Below the pieces are notes generated by a model. The model searched no databases. It saw nothing but the letters and a program-made list of their open reading frames with translations, and had not been told where the DNA came from. Below are positions 7,401 through 8,371 of a stretch of 8,371 nt of DNA, piece by piece. The translations under genes and the position numbers were made by a program. How positions within the stretch are numbered: position 1 is the first letter of the stretch; each line of letters starts with the position of its first letter. Origin of the DNA: Gammaproteobacteria bacterium (GTDB lineage Bacteria; Pseudomonadota; Gammaproteobacteria; JAPPPA01); contig JAPPPA010000204.1 of assembly GCA_028817755.1 (NCBI GenBank), positions 1 through 8,371 of the forward strand, written 5' to 3'.

Positions 7401-8371
7401 TGGATTGACTACAACAAAGAAGCTGCGAACCACGGTGTTATCTGTGGCTTCACCATCATCTACCGTTACCGTGATAGTGGCGCTACCGCTTTGGTTGGCA
7501 ACCGGGGTGTAACTCAAACTACCAGTAGGATCTGGGTTGGTATAAGTCACAACAGGATCAGGTATCAACGCGGTGTTATCACTCACAGCGGTGACAGTGA
7601 GCGTTTGCACGCCGCCATCGCCGTCACTAATTCCAGATAAACCAATGGTTTGCTCACCTGAGTCCTCAGGAATAGCGGCAGGGTCAAAAATAATATCCAA
7701 GGTAGGCACGTCATTGACGGCGTTAACCGTTACGGTGGCACTAAATACGTCACTGGTAAATTCGCCGTCATCTACCACCACGTTCACGGCCAAGCTACCG
7801 TTAAAGTTAAGGTCTGGCGTAACCTGATTGCCGCTACGGCTGTAGTTAACACCGTCTTGCACTGTTAGCGTTAACGGGTCACCTTCAGGGTCATTGGTTT
7901 GGAAATCCGCCAAGAACAAGGTCAGGCTGTTGTCTTCATCAACACTAAGCGGGTTTTGACCTGTAATTTCAGGTGGATCATTTACCGGCGTAACATTCAC
8001 CAGCACATTCGCAACTGCATTACCGCCGTTACCATCGGTTGCGGTGTATTCAATAGTGAAGTTGCCGCTCACCTCAGCTGAAGGCGTAAACGTCAATCGA
8101 TTATCTGGCTCTACAATCACCGATCCAGCTTCCTCGTCGCCCGCCGCCATTGTTGCTGAAGCAACAGAAAGCGGGTCACCATCAGGATCCGTGTCGTTCG
8201 ACAACACATCAAAGGTCACCGGCGTATCTTCTGGCGTACTGATGGTGTCGTTAACCGGTGTTGGGTCGTCATTCACCGGATTGACCGTAACCGTCACAGT
8301 CGCTGCACCAAAACCACCGTTGCCGTCAGTGGCTTCATAGTTAATGGTGGCCGTGCCGTTAAAGTCGGCTG
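4467..8371 (-). CDS. Giant surface/secreted protein with cadherin-like repeats and two beta-helix modules (N-terminus beyond window)
   Basis: A 5'-truncated gene. The frame is open from the right edge (first full codon 8367-8369) to TAG at 4467-4469, giving 1300 visible residues; a GTG at 8295-8297 is internal to a repeat and not the real start. Numbering from the first full codon, residues 1-325 are one partial and three full cadherin/Ig-like repeats, each ending in PVND, AVND or PVLDD, with an acidic NDTDPDGDPL motif typical of Ca2+ sites. Residues 328-778 and 781-1300 are two parallel beta-helix modules with recurring NN(I/L/T)-type turn motifs; both end in GAYEF, resembling the family termed choice-of-anchor Q. 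The protein is acidic, rich in Gly, Asn, Ser, Thr and Ala, very poor in Lys, and has eighteen cysteines, all in the beta-helix part, consistent with an oxidised extracellular setting. No catalytic triad or lyase signature was recognised. Adhesion or carbohydrate binding is plausible but unproven. The signal peptide, if any, lies off the window. Confidence 0.88.
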   Translation of the reverse strand, partial: ADFNGTATINYEATDGNGGFGAATVTVTVNPVNDDPTPVNDTISTPEDTPVTFDVLSNDTDPDGDPLSVASATMAAGDEEAGSVIVEPDNRLTFTPSAEVSGNFTIEYTATDGNGGNAVANVLVNVTPVNDPPEITGQNPLSVDEDNSLTLFLADFQTNDPEGDPLTLTVQDGVNYSRSGNQVTPDLNFNGSLAVNVVVDDGEFTSDVFSATVTVNAVNDVPTLDIIFDPAAIPEDSGEQTIGLSGISDGDGGVQTLTVTAVSDNTALIPDPVVTYTNPDPTGSLSYTPVANQSGSATITVTVDDGEATDNTVVRSFFVVVNPVLDDTVFVSVASGADSPSCGFEIATACASIRQGVENAAAESVLNLDGLVTVKVEAGTYTVDGADDANAVILAPNVPVSGSWNAAFDTQDFDTNVTILQSNGTGDGDSIAVPAPLRCPAGVGTNVFVEALRVLGSTTQTASGTAAAVRVEGGCSAQFRNNTINGRGNATVNASYGVVLGQANAGPHPQALFIGNKIYAGQAAGNTFGVLALGSDGAGFVANFIEGGQSTSGEETAVHNEAGEDSAETLSFTELLILENNVLSAQNFGVNTGGTRATRMHLFNNTVLGTDAPFAVQHPSAEVSLVNNIFVAGAFEQPSQGPCVVKDGNTQAWNLDHNIYTNCAFGLSEASGSGAVSVNSIELPLAEGISFNNYDLDYGINQGLFSSNAGGDALTVRMDLSLHPSTVCEGQIGGLAGPAPIDDIDGNGRHPLIDGVCALGEFPAQFGEGITAGAYEFEVPALYVASGGLDSNDCLTPATACATLGHALSIVVPGTEIRISDGVYTASAGTGLAKPALINKAHNIIGGYDPSFIGSPTCVPGDCGTQLNLLENASGTYEQTVLRCDGQAGSAEMGTPNTLIAGLNIDASDSNDANETYTRGLLLHNGCNAAITSNVISGGNGGNDGSDASEGVAIEDANTAPLIVANWISGGVGSTGTTVAIRAANGTTPSIQENELKGNSDNNAAAPNAAKSIGILLGNESGALGGQTGFAQVTDNTVEGGFANTAQGVFVNGFGDVNMERNLIHGGVSQATLTTGVEFATDGTVSLINNLIHGGDASSGSIARALLFATINATSSYTAQHNSIWIGTQGTSTTSSVQFHAANGALTVTFDNNIVGGDDRGGASRICVEEFNADTVPVSFTNNSLYACSNAAYSDFSAGNLSVAALNSSANNASANVGFDPLYVDFDGSDNDPGSADFDFSLDGASPCEVVAGGRTDVPVFDDFTNDFNVFRTALSSNPSLGYSIGAYEFDDDLRCDGGA
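4470..6029 (-). repeat. Beta-helix module B of the surface protein
   Basis: This part encodes residues 781-1300. It opens with LYVASGGLDSNDC...ATACATL, passes through IIGGYDPSF, LRC, NGCNAAITSNVISGG and a CVEEF...LYAC pair, and ends IGAYEFDDDLRCDGGA at the stop. It matches module A in order and spacing. Its cysteines are C794, C801, C884, C927, C1167, C1188 and C1248 (shared with A) plus C858, C863 and C1296. It has more beta-helix coils than A in its middle part, with repeated N-(V/L/T/E)-(I/V/L) and GG turn motifs between residues about 925 and 1160. Confidence 0.7.
6036..7388 (-). repeat. Beta-helix module A of the surface protein
   Basis: This part encodes residues 328-778 in the numbering from the right edge. 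It opens with FVSVASGADSPSC...ATACASI, continues through SGSWNAAFD, LRC, GGCSAQFRNNTING and a CVVKDG...YTNC pair, and closes with an AGAYEFE block. It has the layout of module B and shares seven cysteine positions with it (C342, C350, C439, C475, C643, C663, C728), plus one private cysteine (C757). Fold assignment rests on the recurring Asn-rich turns and hydrophobic alternation typical of right-handed parallel beta-helices. Confidence 0.7.
7395..8371 (-). repeat. Array of cadherin/Ig-like domain repeats within the surface protein
   Basis: The repeat units are approximately 8268-8371 (partial), 7977-8267 (97 residues), 7710-7976 (89 residues) and 7395-7709 (105 residues). Each ends in a VTVN-x-VND or VVVNPV-type strand and begins with a Pro-rich linker. 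The first full unit carries the tandem-95/cadherin_5 hallmark EDTPVTFDVLSNDTDPDGDP, and the second has EDNSLTL and NDPEGDPL. The units differ enough at the DNA level that they are old protein repeats, not recent tandem duplications. The array continues beyond the right edge, so its true repeat number is unknown. Confidence 0.85.

Noticed and set aside
8295..8297. GTG as the start of the surface-protein gene
   Set aside because: The frame stays open to the window edge and the 24 upstream codons read as the end of another cadherin-like repeat (INYEATDGNGG then a VTVTVNPVND strand), so this codon is an internal valine.
4564..8340. Open frames on the + strand across the surface-protein gene, up to 152 codons
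   Set aside because: They are opposite-strand shadows of a Thr/Ser/Asn-rich coding region; their compositions mirror the repeats and no domain is recognisable.
7395..8371. CRISPR-like or tandem DNA repeats
   Set aside because: The periodicity is about 90-105 codons and is visible only in the protein; the DNA of the units is not near-identical and there are no short repeat/spacer units.

Overview
The window looks like a chromosomal segment of a Gram-negative bacterium, most likely a marine gammaproteobacterium. The glutamate dehydrogenase is close to the enterobacterial GdhA type, base composition is mid-range, intrinsic terminators have the usual form, and the far end encodes a long, acidic, low-lysine extracellular protein typical of marine gammaproteobacteria. 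The genus cannot be fixed from the sequence alone.

Layout, left to right. Bases 1-163 are non-coding and carry an intrinsic terminator for a gene that lies off the left edge. Three genes then run on the + strand: a small membrane protein of the DUF3307 type (164-532), NADP-type glutamate dehydrogenase gdhA (563-1927), and an 803-residue multidomain redox protein (1993-4404). A GC-rich hairpin separates gdhA from the redox gene. A bidirectional terminator at 4434-4461 closes this set and also serves the convergent gene on the - strand. That gene fills the rest of the window (4467 to beyond 8371) and is cut by the right edge. It encodes a giant surface or secreted protein with cadherin/Ig-like repeats followed by two beta-helix modules.

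The most unusual gene is the redox protein. It joins an FAD/NAD(P) pyridine-nucleotide reductase domain without redox cysteines, two cyclic-nucleotide-binding domains (one with intact key residues, one degenerate) and a DmsB/NrfC-like ferredoxin domain with all sixteen cysteines for four [4Fe-4S] clusters. This reads as an electron path from NAD(P)H through FAD to an iron-sulfur wire, probably gated by a cyclic nucleotide, in one polypeptide. Its electron acceptor is not in the window. It has no Shine-Dalgarno and only one possible start, which raises the possibility of leaderless expression.

The second point of interest is the surface protein. Its two beta-helix halves are an ancient internal duplication in which seven cysteines occupy matching places, and it ends shortly after the second module with no recognisable sorting tail. 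No mobile element, CRISPR array, tRNA or rRNA was seen, and no stretch over 300 bases lacks a gene.
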